Origin: Amycolatopsis taiwanensis DSM 45107
Lineage (GTDB): Bacteria > Actinomycetota > Actinomycetes > Mycobacteriales > Pseudonocardiaceae
Direction of reading: 5' to 3'
NCBI RefSeq assembly: GCF_000519205.1
Contig: NZ_JAFB01000003.1
Span: forward strand, 62,001-126,000
Length of the DNA stretch: 64,000 nt
Of this stretch, positions 26,476 through 35,550 are shown one piece after another; the stretch's first letter is position 1, and every line of letters starts with the position of its first letter. Under the pieces are notes generated by a model. The model had not been told where the DNA came from. It saw only the letters and a list, made by a program, of their open reading frames with translations, and searched no databases. Both the position numbers and the translations under genes were made by a program.

Positions 26476-27420
26476 CTACCAGTGTGATCTCGGGGACCTG
26501 CTGATTTCGGTGGCCGTGCGGTGTGCGGTGGTAGCGAGTACCAGTGCCAAGAGAGAGGGATCGTCGGCGTGTCTGTTCAGGTCAGGGATGATCTGGTGCG
26601 CCTGTCCGTTGACGGCGTGATCGACGACCTGCGCGGCCAGCATGAGCGAGCGACGGCTGGCATCGCGGTCCCGGGTGATCTCGCAGTCGGCAGACGCGGG
26701 GCGTGGGCCGGCCGGGTGAGGCCACGCTGTCGACTCACCCGGGCTGCGGGTTTCGGCGATAGTGTGAGCGAGCACGGCGATCGCGGTGTGCTGCGGGTCG
26801 TGGTCGGGTGGCTGGCCGGGAAGCCCGCTGGCGAGCGTACGGATGACAGCAGCCGCCTGTTCCGCGGGCAGGTGGGTGTCCCGCCAGTAGGCCGCCACCA
26901 CCCGCGTCAGCGCAACGACTAGAGGAGTCTCATCGCACACCTGCCTTGCCAATGTCCCGGTGTGGAGTCCCTCCGCTCGAGCAATGCGTTCTCGGGCGAT
27001 CACGTAGCGGCAGGGCTCGACAGCGATCGGCAACTCGACCAGCAGTTCACCGACCATCTCCATCGCCAGTTCGATCTGGGCATTGTCCTGCCATCCCGCG
27101 AGCTCGATCAGGACCGCGGCGACCGATTCTTCGTGACGGTCCTGCATACCGCCGACCAACTGCCCGATCGGCTGCGCCAGCCAGGATGGCAGGTCAGGCT
27201 GTCGACCGTCGGGGTGTGCCCACCGCGGTGCGAAGTCGGCCAGGAGCCAGGCCCAATGGCGCAGCATCAGTAGCCGGGCGAGCCCCTCGGTGCGCTGCAC
27301 ACAGCTGCGTGCGCGCGCGAAGTCGCCGCGACGGGCAGCATCGAGGACGACGTCCGTGGTGTCGATGACGTGATACGTCACCCGATCGACGTTCTGGCCA
27401 CTGTAACCGTCATCGCTCAC
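26476..27420 (-). CDS. Hypothetical helical protein, 314 residues
   Basis: I place the start at the GTG at 27420 because AAGGAG lies at an ideal distance upstream; the frame remains open further 5' but lacks a better site. The protein is almost entirely helical (LDAARRGDFARARSCVQRTEGLARLLML, then repeated amphipathic helices), with no membrane segment or known motif. It is downstream of the methyltransferase gene on the same strand. Function unknown; the look is that of a helical-repeat scaffold or regulator. Confidence 0.6.
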   Translation of the reverse strand: MSDDGYSGQNVDRVTYHVIDTTDVVLDAARRGDFARARSCVQRTEGLARLLMLRHWAWLLADFAPRWAHPDGRQPDLPSWLAQPIGQLVGGMQDRHEESVAAVLIELAGWQDNAQIELAMEMVGELLVELPIAVEPCRYVIARERIARAEGLHTGTLARQVCDETPLVVALTRVVAAYWRDTHLPAEQAAAVIRTLASGLPGQPPDHDPQHTAIAVLAHTIAETRSPGESTAWPHPAGPRPASADCEITRDRDASRRSLMLAAQVVDHAVNGQAHQIIPDLNRHADDPSLLALVLATTAHRTATEISRSPRSHW

Positions 27421-27671
27421 CTCAGCATGCTCCTTTTCCACGTGGACGATCGCCGCCCGAACCAGACTCACCTCGTTTCTTTCAACGGTGCCAGGTGGTC
27501 CGACAAGCTCGTTCCCACGGGCGCGCACTGACCTTCCACAGCGCACACAGCTGCGGCCTGTCTCGCCAGTCCGCGGCTGTGCCCGTCGGCTCGTGACGCC
27601 TCGCCCTTCGCCGGTGGCGGCATCGTGCACTCAGCTGGAGGCGGGTTCGTCTCAGCACAGAGGTTGGCTGG

Positions 27672-28532
27672 TCAGGATTGCGCCGGCTCCGAGGCAACCT
27701 TGCATCCGACGCCGGCCAATCCGCGCGAGCGAAACTCCGGGGTCGGTCGGTCTGTGTTGTCGTCCGGCCGCCATGCCGTTATCCAGGTCAGGCCGGGCTC
27801 TACCAGCTCGAAGTCACCGAAGAATGGTTTGATTTCTTCCTCTTTGCGGAGGTGGCCGGGCAGTGTTGCCTTCGTCTTGTAGTTGTTCGCCACCTGCTGC
27901 CAGGCTGGATCGTCGACGTCGGCTGCGTGGGACAGGGCGAGCAGTGAACCCGGTGGAAGTTGGTCGCGGTAGAACGCCAGCGGAACCTCGGGCCGGGTGT
28001 CCGGCGGCATGAAGTGCAGGACGGCCGCCAGGACCAGGCACACGGGCTCGGCGGGATCGATCACGTGAGTAGCAAGAACCTGTTCCCACACATCGTCGTA
28101 GTCGAAGAAGCTTCCGCAGACTGCGCGGTGGCGGGCCGGATCAGCGTCGGCAGCAAGTAGAAGATCCGAATGTGCCTGCACAATCGGGTCGTTGTCGACG
28201 TAGACAACGGTGGCTTCTCCACGCGCCACGATATCGGCCACCTCGTGGATGTTCCCCTGAGTGGGCAACCCGGACCCGATGTCGACGAACTGCCGCACGC
28301 CCTGCTCGATGGCGAACCGCACGGCACGACCAACCCACGCCCTGTTCCACCTCATCATCAACGCTAGGTCAGGGAGGGCCGTGAGCTGTTGGTCGAGAAA
28401 GGCTCGGTCGATCGCGTAGTTGTGCGTTCCCCCCAGCCCGGCGTCGTACACGCGCGCCGGGCTCGGCTTGTCGAGCTCGATCCCCAGGTCACGAGCCTTC
28501 TTCCGCAACTCGCCGAGAATAGCCTCAGACAT
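27672..28532 (-). CDS. SAM-dependent methyltransferase of the DUF574 (SAV2177-like) family
   Basis: 286 residues, start at the second of two adjacent ATGs, which is better spaced from GGGAGGA. Characteristic blocks are KPSPARVYDAGLGGTHNYAIDR at the N-terminus, the SAM-binding loop FVDIGSGLPTQGN, an acidic strand end VYVDNDPIV and LAAVLHFMPP. This family is abundant in actinomycetes, often next to XRE regulators, with unknown substrates. Its own operon context here is unclear: the gene downstream is a hypothetical helical protein. Confidence 0.85.
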   Translation of the reverse strand: MSEAILGELRKKARDLGIELDKPSPARVYDAGLGGTHNYAIDRAFLDQQLTALPDLALMMRWNRAWVGRAVRFAIEQGVRQFVDIGSGLPTQGNIHEVADIVARGEATVVYVDNDPIVQAHSDLLLAADADPARHRAVCGSFFDYDDVWEQVLATHVIDPAEPVCLVLAAVLHFMPPDTRPEVPLAFYRDQLPPGSLLALSHAADVDDPAWQQVANNYKTKATLPGHLRKEEEIKPFFGDFELVEPGLTWITAWRPDDNTDRPTPEFRSRGLAGVGCKVASEPAQS

Positions 28533-28702
28533 CATTCCTCCCAGTGGAGATAGAACCTGATTTTCAAAGGACGGCTCTTCTAGCGGTGAGAGACCAAGCT
28601 AGTGGACGAGCCGCAGAAGGTAGCCTTCAGCAACTCGCCAGCCAGCGGATCGGGGCAGCGGGCAGCGGCTGGAGCCTGGTCATCGGACGGGTCCGTGTTT
28701 GG

Positions 28703-29254
28703 TCACCGGCCCAGCGCCCACGACAGTGCTTCGTCGGCGCCGCTGAAGAAGTCGCGGCCGTGGAACTTGTAGCCGCCGAGATAGACGCGGCCGGTGACCA
28801 TGTGGTGTTCGGCATCGGCCTGCTCGGGCGTCGGCCAGCGGTCCCTGCGCCACTCGGTGCGGGTACCCGGGGTAAACTCGGCCAGTCCCTGGGTCCAGGC
28901 CAAGGCATGGTGCTGGCCACGGATGTAGCCGCTGTCGCCAAGCTTGCGCAACTCCTCGGCCCGCTGCATGACCTCGTCCGCGGTGCGCAACGTCGGATCC
29001 GGGTGCGCGATGCCCATCGCTTGGACAACGGCCAGTGTGTCAGCTTGGGTGTGTTCGACGATCTCCAGAGCGATGCAGCCCGGCCAGGGGTAGGGCTTGA
29101 GGGCACCGGTCAGCCAGATCTCCGGCGCGTCGGAGGTGGAGCCGTTGCGCCAAAGCTGAGCGTAGAAGCTGCCGGTGCCCTCGTCCCAGCCCCAGATGCT
29201 CTGGTGTTCCCAGCCGGGCAAATCGACCGCGTCGTGCAGTTGGTAGCCGCCCAT
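28703..29254 (-). CDS. Hypothetical protein, 183 residues, Trp/Gly-rich
   Basis: Starts at ATG 29254 with MGGYQLHDAVDLPGWEHQS, then SIWGWDEGTGSFYAQLWRNG and ends in ALSWALGR. Aromatic-rich and probably beta-structured. It has the feel of a conserved actinomycete protein but I cannot name a family. Its start overlaps the 3' part of the truncated phosphotransferase frame. The ribosome site is weak. Confidence 0.55.
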   Translation of the reverse strand: MGGYQLHDAVDLPGWEHQSIWGWDEGTGSFYAQLWRNGSTSDAPEIWLTGALKPYPWPGCIALEIVEHTQADTLAVVQAMGIAHPDPTLRTADEVMQRAEELRKLGDSGYIRGQHHALAWTQGLAEFTPGTRTEWRRDRWPTPEQADAEHHMVTGRVYLGGYKFHGRDFFSGADEALSWALGR

Positions 29255-29630
29255 TTGGACAGCAGCTCCATGACTGCGGGCAGGTTGTCGACCTTCAAGT
29301 ATGGGGATCCGCGGAGTGTGGTGTTGATCAGATCCCATTCGGGCGGCCCAATCGCGCATCGTTCCAGGTCCAGCCACACCACATGGCCGTCGGCGGTAGC
29401 CGCGACGTTGCCTACCCAAGCATCGCCGTGGATCACACAATGGGGTCTGCCGGTGGGCAGTTCGGCGTAGCGGGCCCGGAGATCAGTGAGGCGCCTGTGT
29501 AACCAGGTGCGATTGTCGTCGGACAGGGTGGTGGCAGCCTCGACGCGGTCGGCCAGCCGCACAAACGGCGCCAACGGGGCCAAACTGAGCTCGGTCGGGA
29601 TGGGCAGGCTGTGCAGCCGGCGCACTGCCC
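29255..29630 (-). pseudogene. Aminoglycoside-phosphotransferase-fold kinase, 5' and 3' truncated
   Basis: The frame contains the Brenner motif HCVIHGDAWVGNV and the metal-binding segment VVWLDLERCAIGPPEWDL, diagnostic of the APH/choline-kinase fold. Upstream of about 29630 the similarity ends abruptly where a different gene on the opposite strand takes over, so the nucleotide-binding lobe is missing. Downstream it runs into the hypothetical gene at 28703 without a normal end. Catalytic residues survive, but the protein cannot fold normally without its N-lobe. Confidence 0.65.
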
Positions 29631-29864
29631 GGCTACCCGGCCGTGGGGCTGCTGCGCTGCACCGACGAGACATCGAGCCCGGCGGACCCGCGTCCGGCGG
29701 CGCCCGAACCGGCCTGGGCCGGCCTTGTCGAGCCGGACCGGTGTTGGCGCCTCCCCGTCGCGCCGTCCGCGCTGCTGACCCCACCATACGACGCGACCGT
29801 CGCGCGGTGGCTGACCGAGACCGCGACCGTCGCCGATCTCGCTGATCTGGAGGCCGGCCAATGA
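29631..29864 (+). pseudogene. C-terminal remnant of a gene coupled to the MFS gene
   Basis: The plus strand reads in frame from the junction to a TGA at 29862-29864, ending in TVARWLTETATVADLADLEAGQ. The stop overlaps the MFS start (ATGA), as in an intact operon, so this is probably the 3' end of a real upstream gene whose 5' part was lost at the junction near 29630. Family not recognised. Confidence 0.45.
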
Positions 29865-30850
29865 CCACGCACTCGAACGACACGGCCGAGGCGGCCGCCA
29901 CCTCGACGCGGATGGCCTCGCTGGCCTGGCTGGCCGACCTGGTGGCGTCCGGGCCGCGTGGGCTGCTGGCCCGCCAGGCGCTGACCAGTTCGGTCGGCAT
30001 CTTCCTCTCCCTGTCGGTGACCGCGCTCTACCTGGTCGGGCCCGGTGGGCTGGGCAGCGGTGTCGCCGCGGCCTCCCTCACCGCGGCGTCGGCGGCCAGC
30101 GTGGCCGTGACCGTTCCGGTCGGCCGGCTGGTCCATCGGCTCGGAGCACGGCGGTTCACGCTGCTGTCCACCTACGTGCGCGCGGTGGTGTTGCTGACAG
30201 TGCCGCTCGCCCAGCCGCACTGGGCACTGGTGGCCAACGTCATCGCGATCGGCGTCGCGGAGACGGCCGCGTTCGGCGTCTACCAGATCATCATCGCGCA
30301 AACCCTCGGCGAGGCGGCGCGGACCAAGGCGCTCGCCGCCCGCCGCTCGACGCTCAACCTCGGCTTCAGCGTGGCCGCCGGGCTCACCGCGGTCGTCGTC
30401 GGCATCGGGACGCCCGTGGCGTACCTGGCCGCCTTCCTGTTCAGCGGTGGCCTGCTGCTGGCCAGCGCCTGGTTCATCCACGCCCTGCCGAGTGGCCCAG
30501 CAGACCGGCCGGACACCGAGGAGCCGGAGGTCAAGGTGTCGCCGCGGTCGGTCCTGCATGATCCGCGCTACCTCACGCTGATCCTGGTCGCGAGTTTCTT
30601 CGCGACGAGCCTGAGTCTGCTGACGGTCGGCGTGCCCCTGTGGGTCGTCGCGCACACCCACGCGCCGCACGCGATCGTCGGCCTTCTCATGGGCACCAAC
30701 ACCGTGCTCGTCATGATCTTCCAGGTGCGTCTCGCGTCCAGGGCCGAGACGCTGAAGGGTGCCCGGCGTGCGGTGGCGTTCGGCGGATTCGGATTCGCCA
30801 TCGCGGCCGCGGTCTATGCGGTGGCGGGCCGGTCACCAACACTGGTGACC
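29861..30850 (+). pseudogene. MFS transporter cut off after about nine helices
   Basis: The first 325 residues are good MFS sequence (VPVGRLVHRLGARRFTLL, FLFSGGLLLASAWFI). Similarity stops near 30830 at a 28-base perfect hairpin, after which the frame continues to 31003 in unrelated sequence, giving a 380-residue chimera. The last three helices are absent, so transport is unlikely. It seems to be a fragment with its upstream partner (29631-29864), inserted as one block between a truncated phosphotransferase and a UvrA scrap. Confidence 0.6.
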
Positions 30851-30854
30851 GGCC
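30827..30854. terminator. Perfect 12-bp-arm hairpin at the MFS break point
   Basis: GGCCGGTCACCA, loop ACAC, TGGTGACCGGCC. Such a hairpin normally lies after a gene; here it sits inside the open frame exactly where MFS similarity ends, marking the junction of the chimeric block. Confidence 0.65.
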
Positions 30855-31042
30855 CTTGTGCATCACATGCCCTCCGGGTCATCCCGGCTCGGGACGCGTA
30901 CGCCCAGGCTTGCGCGGTCCTCGACCCGACGCTGGAGGATCGCCCCCTGACCGCCGACATCGCGGCCGGGGTCGAACTCCTCGACAGCTTGTCCAGGATT
31001 TGAGCCCGCAGGAGTGCGCACGGGCACGGGAACCGCAACCGC

Positions 31043-31159
31043 ACCGGTGGCGATCTCGGTGATGCTGCCGACGGTCGAGCGCGGGTTACGGCTGGGTATG
31101 TGCTGCCGCACCGCGATCGCGGGCCCCAGCCCGGTGATCGCGGTGACCGCGCGCCGGTA
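31043..31159 (-). pseudogene. UvrA/DrrC-like excinuclease fragment
   Basis: Minus-strand translation gives YRRAVTAITGLGPAIAVRQ and then PSRNPRSTVGSITEI, a conserved segment of UvrA-type ABC proteins (the region near SRNPRSTVGTxTEI). Only about 40 residues remain; no Walker motifs. A gene scrap left between the chimeric MFS block and the TetR gene. Confidence 0.6.
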
Positions 31160-31195
31160 ACCGGCGCATCCGGGCGTGCCACCCACCGAAGCGAA

Positions 31196-31214
31196 ATACG
31201 GCACACTACTGTAT
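31196..31214. promoter_or_regulatory. TetR operator, copy 1 (before the TetR gene)
   Basis: ATACGG-CACACTA-CTGTAT, arms of 6 around 7 bases. It ends 4 bases before the ATG at 31219, so repressor binding would block initiation. Same geometry as 31947-31965 and 39837-39855. Confidence 0.75.
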
Positions 31215-31218
31215 CGTA

Positions 31219-31899
31219 ATGGCCGTGGACAAAAACGTGAACCACCGGTCGCCCGGGCGCCCACGAAGCGAGCGGGCGGATGATGCGATCCTCGCTGCCG
31301 CGATCAACCTCCTGATCGACCGCGGCGTCGGCGAGACGAGCATCGAGAAAGTGGCTCAACAGGCCGGTGTCACCAGAGCGACCGTCTACCGGAGATTCGC
31401 GGACAAGACGGAGCTGCTGGTCCGAGCGATCGGGTGGGAGTACCGCGACCAGGAACCCGGACTCCTGGAGTGGGCCGACATCGACAGCATGCTCACCGAC
31501 TGGGGCGACTACCTCAGCCAAACCCGGCACCGCCGATTGCTGCGCCGCCTGTACGGTTCCGTCGACGACTACCCGGAATTGCTCCAGAGCTACGGCAAAG
31601 CCAGCGGGGAGCAGCGAACACGGGCCGTCCACACTGTCCTGCAACGCGCCGTCGATAAAGGACAATTCCCAGCCGACAGCGACGTGGACATCATTCTGCA
31701 GATGCTCAGCGGAGCGATCCTGTACCACCTCGGCACCTATCCGGACAACGTCAGTGCCGACGACATCAAGGCTTATCTCGCCGCGCTGCTTCGGCAGGCG
31801 GGCCATCAGCCTGCCCAGTCACGCCCGAGTAAACCGGCCAAGTCCCCGGCGCGCAAGACGCGAGGACACCAGACCGCAGCACGCTCCACGCCAAGCTAG
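31219..31899 (+). CDS. TetR-family repressor of the P450/phosphotransferase regulon
   Basis: 226 residues. HTH at residues 15-65 (DRGVGETSIEKVAQQAGVTRATVYRRFADK), C-terminal TetR effector domain, then an unusual basic Lys/Arg/Ser/Pro tail of about 30 residues. There is no ribosome site; the operator lies immediately before the ATG, so the message may be leaderless. The three matching dyads place it over its own gene, the P450 operon that starts 100 bases downstream and the rifampin phosphotransferase-like gene at 37116. The inducer is probably a hydrophobic antibiotic or aromatic compound, by analogy with the targets. Confidence 0.88.
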   Translation: MAVDKNVNHRSPGRPRSERADDAILAAAINLLIDRGVGETSIEKVAQQAGVTRATVYRRFADKTELLVRAIGWEYRDQEPGLLEWADIDSMLTDWGDYLSQTRHRRLLRRLYGSVDDYPELLQSYGKASGEQRTRAVHTVLQRAVDKGQFPADSDVDIILQMLSGAILYHLGTYPDNVSADDIKAYLAALLRQAGHQPAQSRPSKPAKSPARKTRGHQTAARSTPS

Positions 31900-31946
31900 A
31901 CATACGCGATGTGGGCCCACGATGGCTTCGTCGTTGCCATGTTAAG

Positions 31947-31965
31947 ATACAGCTCTGTTCTGTAT
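31947..31965. promoter_or_regulatory. TetR operator, copy 2 (before the P450 operon)
   Basis: ATACAG-CTCTGTT-CTGTAT, arms of 6 around 7 bases, 36 bases before the first P450 start. Near-perfect dyad shared with the sites at 31196 and 39837. Confidence 0.8.
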
Positions 31966-32000
31966 TTAATCTCTTCTGCACTCCGCCAAGGAGCTTCGCG

Positions 32001-33188
32001 ATGACAGACCTTTCCGCGCCAGAGTTTCCGATCTCGCGTGACAACCCCTTCGATCCACCCGCCGAACTCGGCCGTCGCCGCGAAGAGGACCCGCTCAGCC
32101 GGATGACCTATCCCGACGGTCACGTGGGTTGGCTGGTAACCAGCTACGACACGGCGCGCGCGGTGCTGGCCGATGCTCGTTTCAGCTCCCGTGGCGAACT
32201 CAAGCGGGCCCCGCTCGCCCAAGGGAACACCGCGGAGCAGACCCAACCCGCGCCACCGGGTTTCTTCGTTTCGAACGACCCGCCGGAGCACACCCGCTAC
32301 CGGCACCTGCTCACCGGCCAGTTCACCGTTCGCCGGATGCGTGAACTCACCTCGCGTATCGAAGAGATCACGGCCCACCAACTCGATTTCCTGGCCGAAC
32401 GGGGACCGGGGGCGGACCTGGTGCAGGATTTCGGACTGCCGATCCCGTCGCTGGTGATCTGCGAGTTGCTCGGGGTGCCCTACGCCGACCGCGAGGACTT
32501 CCAGCGTCATTCGGCGGAGCTGGTGCGGGTGGGCAACTCCCCGGAGGACAGGATCGCCGCCTACCTGGGCCTGCGCGACTACATGCAAGAATTGGTGCTG
32601 GACAAACGCGCCGCCCCGCAGGAAGATGTCCTCAGTGGACTGACCGGCAGCGACCTCACAGATGAGGAACTCGCCAACATCGGCTTCATGTTGCTCGGAG
32701 CCGGGCACGACACCACGGCCAACATGCTCGCGTTGGGCACCTTCGCGTTGCTGCACCAACCCGACCAGTTGGACTTGCTGAAGACCGGTTCGGTCGGGGT
32801 CGCGCAGGTGGTCGAGGAGCTGTTGCGCTACCTGAGCATCGTGCCCTTCACGGTTCGGACCGCGCTGACCGACATCGAGCTGAATGGGCACCTGGTCAAG
32901 GCCGGTGAATCGGTGACGGTCTCGATCCAGGCCGCCAACCGTGATCCACGGCGGTTCGACCGTCCCGATGTTCTTGACCTACATCGTACAGCGACTGGTC
33001 AGATGGCCTTCGGCCACGGTATCCACCAGTGTCTGGGACAGCAGCTGGCGCGGATCGAGATGCAGGTCGCTTTCCCGGCGTTGTTCAACCGGTTCCCGAC
33101 CTTGCGCCTCGACATCGCTTTCGAAGACGTTCCGCTGCGCAGCGACATGCTCATCTACGGCGTGCATCGGCTCCCGGTCACCTGGTAA
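32001..33188 (+). CDS. Cytochrome P450 (first of pair)
   Basis: 395 residues, soluble bacterial type. Start ATG 32001 with AAGGAG. I-helix oxygen-activation motif AGHDTT (234-239), ExxR at Glu273-Arg276, heme loop FGHGIHQCLG with the axial Cys344. All catalytic hallmarks are present, so it should be an active monooxygenase. It receives electrons through a ferredoxin and FAD reductase, both encoded 3 kb downstream. It heads a tight operon (16 bases to the second P450) and is preceded by a TetR operator. Substrate unknown; macrolide or other polyketide-type compounds are typical for this group. Confidence 0.93.
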   Translation: MTDLSAPEFPISRDNPFDPPAELGRRREEDPLSRMTYPDGHVGWLVTSYDTARAVLADARFSSRGELKRAPLAQGNTAEQTQPAPPGFFVSNDPPEHTRYRHLLTGQFTVRRMRELTSRIEEITAHQLDFLAERGPGADLVQDFGLPIPSLVICELLGVPYADREDFQRHSAELVRVGNSPEDRIAAYLGLRDYMQELVLDKRAAPQEDVLSGLTGSDLTDEELANIGFMLLGAGHDTTANMLALGTFALLHQPDQLDLLKTGSVGVAQVVEELLRYLSIVPFTVRTALTDIELNGHLVKAGESVTVSIQAANRDPRRFDRPDVLDLHRTATGQMAFGHGIHQCLGQQLARIEMQVAFPALFNRFPTLRLDIAFEDVPLRSDMLIYGVHRLPVTW

Positions 33189-33204
33189 GCGAAGGAGGCA
33201 GGCA

Positions 33205-34398
33205 ATGGTCACCATCTCCGACGCCTGGGGAATCGGCCAGGCGCAGTTCTGGTTACGCGGAAAGCAACCGGACCAGCCGGTGTGCTTCGACGTGGCGGCC
33301 GGGGTGTGGAATGTCTACGGCTTCCCGGAAACACTCGCTGTGCTCTCCGACCCGAAGACGTTCTCCTCCGATACCGCACGCGTGGTGCCCGAGCAGTTCC
33401 ACCTGCTCGCCGACGGCAACCTCGGAGAGCTGGATCCGCCCCGGCACACCAAGCTCCGCAAGCTGGTCAGCCACACGTTCACTCCCAAAGTGGTCGCCGG
33501 CCTCGAACCACGAATCGCCGCGCTGACCCATGAACTGCTCGACGCGGTGGCCGGCCGACCCCGGATAGAGCTGGTGGCCGACCTGGCCTACCCGTTGCCG
33601 GTCACGGTCATCGCGGACCTGCTGGGAGTGCCCGCCAGCGATCGCCACCTGTTCAAGGAATCGGTGGACAAGATGGTCGGGTCCTCCGGCCAGTTCTCCC
33701 TCGTCCACCACAGCGAGGAGCAGGATTCCGCGCTGCGGACGACGAAGGAACAGATCGAGAACATCGCCGGCTACCTCCGGGATCACGTCGCACACCGCCG
33801 GCAACGACCACGCACCGACCTGCTCACGCAACTGGTGGAGGCCGAAGTGGACGGTGAACGGCTCAGTGATGCGGAGGTGGTGAACTTCGCGATCATCCTG
33901 TTGTTCGCCGGACACATCACCACCACCATGCTGCTGGGCAACACCGTGCTGTGCCTGGACGCGCATCCGGAACAGTTCGCCAAAGCCCGCGCCGACCGGT
34001 CGATCGTGCCCGCCGTCGTCGAGGAATCCCTGCGACTGTTCAGCCCGTTCGCCGTCATCAGCCGGGTCACCACCGCGGATGTCTTGCTCGGCGAGCAACA
34101 CCTACCAGCTGATCAGCTGGTCCGGCTGTGGCTCGCCGCGGCCAACCGCGACCCGAGGCAGTTCGCCGACCCGAACTCCTTCGACCCGACCCGCGACCCC
34201 AACCCACATCTCGGCTTCGGCCGCGGAATCCACTTCTGCCTCGGTGCGCCACTGGCGCGGCTGGAAGGCCGCGTGGTGCTGAACATCCTCTTCGATCGCT
34301 TTGCCCACTTGCGCTCCGACCCCGATGATCCCCCGCGTTTCATCCCGGCTCCGAGCCTCACCGGCGTTTCGAAGTTCCCGCTACTGACCAGTCCCTAG
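33205..34398 (+). CDS. Cytochrome P450 (second of pair)
   Basis: 397 residues, ATG 33205 with AAGGAGG. ExxR at Glu274-Arg277, heme loop FGRGIHFCLG with Cys345. The I-helix reads AGHITT (235-240): the usual acidic residue before the Thr pair is Ile, a variant seen in several biosynthetic P450s that may alter oxygen activation. Distinct in sequence from the first P450, so the two may act sequentially on one compound. Ten bases separate it from the SDR gene. Confidence 0.93.
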   Translation: MVTISDAWGIGQAQFWLRGKQPDQPVCFDVAAGVWNVYGFPETLAVLSDPKTFSSDTARVVPEQFHLLADGNLGELDPPRHTKLRKLVSHTFTPKVVAGLEPRIAALTHELLDAVAGRPRIELVADLAYPLPVTVIADLLGVPASDRHLFKESVDKMVGSSGQFSLVHHSEEQDSALRTTKEQIENIAGYLRDHVAHRRQRPRTDLLTQLVEAEVDGERLSDAEVVNFAIILLFAGHITTTMLLGNTVLCLDAHPEQFAKARADRSIVPAVVEESLRLFSPFAVISRVTTADVLLGEQHLPADQLVRLWLAAANRDPRQFADPNSFDPTRDPNPHLGFGRGIHFCLGAPLARLEGRVVLNILFDRFAHLRSDPDDPPRFIPAPSLTGVSKFPLLTSP

Positions 34399-34408
34399 GA
34401 GCAACACC

Positions 34409-35224
34409 ATGGCAACAAAGGTTTGCCTCGTAACCGGAGCGTCTTCCGGCATCGGGCATGCCACCGCGCTCGAGCTGCTGCGCGCCGGCCACGTCGTGTA
34501 CGGCGCCGCGCGACGGGTATCCAAAATGGAGCCCCTCCGGGCGGCCGGCGGCCAGGTGGTCGAGCTGGACGTCACCAAAGAAGCCGACGTCAACGAGGTC
34601 GTGCGGGTAATTCTCGCCGAGCAAGGTCGGATCGATGTCCTGGTGAACAACGCCGGTGCCGGGCTCCACGGCTCGGTCGAGGAAGTCGGCCTCGACAAGG
34701 CACGTTCCCTGTTCGACGTCAACGTGTTCGGACCGGCGCGACTGACCCAACTCGTCCTGCCACACCTGCGGAAGCAGGGATCAGGCACCGTCGTCAACGT
34801 CTCCTCCATCGCCGGAGAGATCGCACTTCCGCTCGGCGCCTGGTACTACGCGTCCAAACACGCGCTCGAAGCGTATTCCGACACACTCCGCCAGGAACTG
34901 TCGCCTTTCGGCATCAATGTCGTACTCATTCAGCCTGGCATCATCAAAACCGAATTCGAGCACGGAACCTCCGACGAACTTCGCGAGGTCTCGGGGAAGG
35001 GCGCGTACCACAACGTTGCCGAAGCGATGGCGAAACAAGCCGAGTCGCAGGGCGACAAGGGATCTTCCGCTGTCGTGGTCGCGCGGGCCATCCGGAAGGC
35101 CGTCGAGTCATCTTCGCCGAAACCACGTTATGCGGTGGGCTATCTCGCGAAGACCATCCTGTGGATGAACCGGCTCCTACCGGACCGAATCTACGACAAG
35201 GTCATGACCGGCCGCCTCAACTAG
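34409..35224 (+). CDS. Short-chain dehydrogenase/reductase
   Basis: 271 residues. NAD(P)-binding motif TGASSGIG (9-16), NNAG (80-83), catalytic Ser near 132 and YYASK with Tyr146 and Lys150. The C-terminus has a hydrophobic, basic end (YLAKTILWMNRLLP) that could touch the membrane. Third gene of the P450 operon; it probably oxidises an alcohol made by the P450s or reduces a ketone. A hairpin follows at 35251. Confidence 0.92.
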   Translation: MATKVCLVTGASSGIGHATALELLRAGHVVYGAARRVSKMEPLRAAGGQVVELDVTKEADVNEVVRVILAEQGRIDVLVNNAGAGLHGSVEEVGLDKARSLFDVNVFGPARLTQLVLPHLRKQGSGTVVNVSSIAGEIALPLGAWYYASKHALEAYSDTLRQELSPFGINVVLIQPGIIKTEFEHGTSDELREVSGKGAYHNVAEAMAKQAESQGDKGSSAVVVARAIRKAVESSSPKPRYAVGYLAKTILWMNRLLPDRIYDKVMTGRLN

Positions 35225-35250
35225 AGACCGCGCCAAGAAACCCAGCGTAG

Positions 35251-35276
35251 TGCCCCGTCCACCTACTGTCGGGGCA
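35251..35276 (+). terminator. Hairpin after the P450-P450-SDR genes
   Basis: Arms TGCCCCG and CGGGGCA around 12 bases. It separates the SDR from the ferredoxin gene and may lower, rather than stop, transcription into the redox-partner genes. Confidence 0.55.
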
Positions 35277-35349
35277 GTTCGGTGCATCGATTCCCGGCCA
35301 CGGGACGTATACCTCGTGGCAGACCCTTGCTCAGATTGGAGCACGCATC

Positions 35350-35550
35350 ATGAATGTCGTCGTTGACCAGGACAAGTGCGTCGGCGCGGGCCAGTGCGTA
35401 CTGGCCGCGTCGGATATCTTCGACCAACGGGAGGAGGACGGTATCGTTGTCCTACTCGACCCCAGTCCCAGCGCCGATAAGCGGCCCGCAGTCCGCGAAG
35501 CCGCCTTGTTGTGTCCCGCAGCGGCCATTCGTCTGCGGGAGAGCGAGTGA
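35350..35550 (+). CDS. [3Fe-4S] ferredoxin, P450 redox partner
   Basis: 66 residues. Three cysteines only (Cys10, Cys16, Cys55) in the pattern CVGAGQC and CPAAAI, typical of actinobacterial 3Fe-4S P450 ferredoxins where Gly/Ala replaces the fourth Cys. It carries single electrons from the FAD reductase to the P450s. The stop overlaps the GTG start of the reductase (GTGA), so both are made together. Confidence 0.93.
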   Translation: MNVVVDQDKCVGAGQCVLAASDIFDQREEDGIVVLLDPSPSADKRPAVREAALLCPAAAIRLRESE

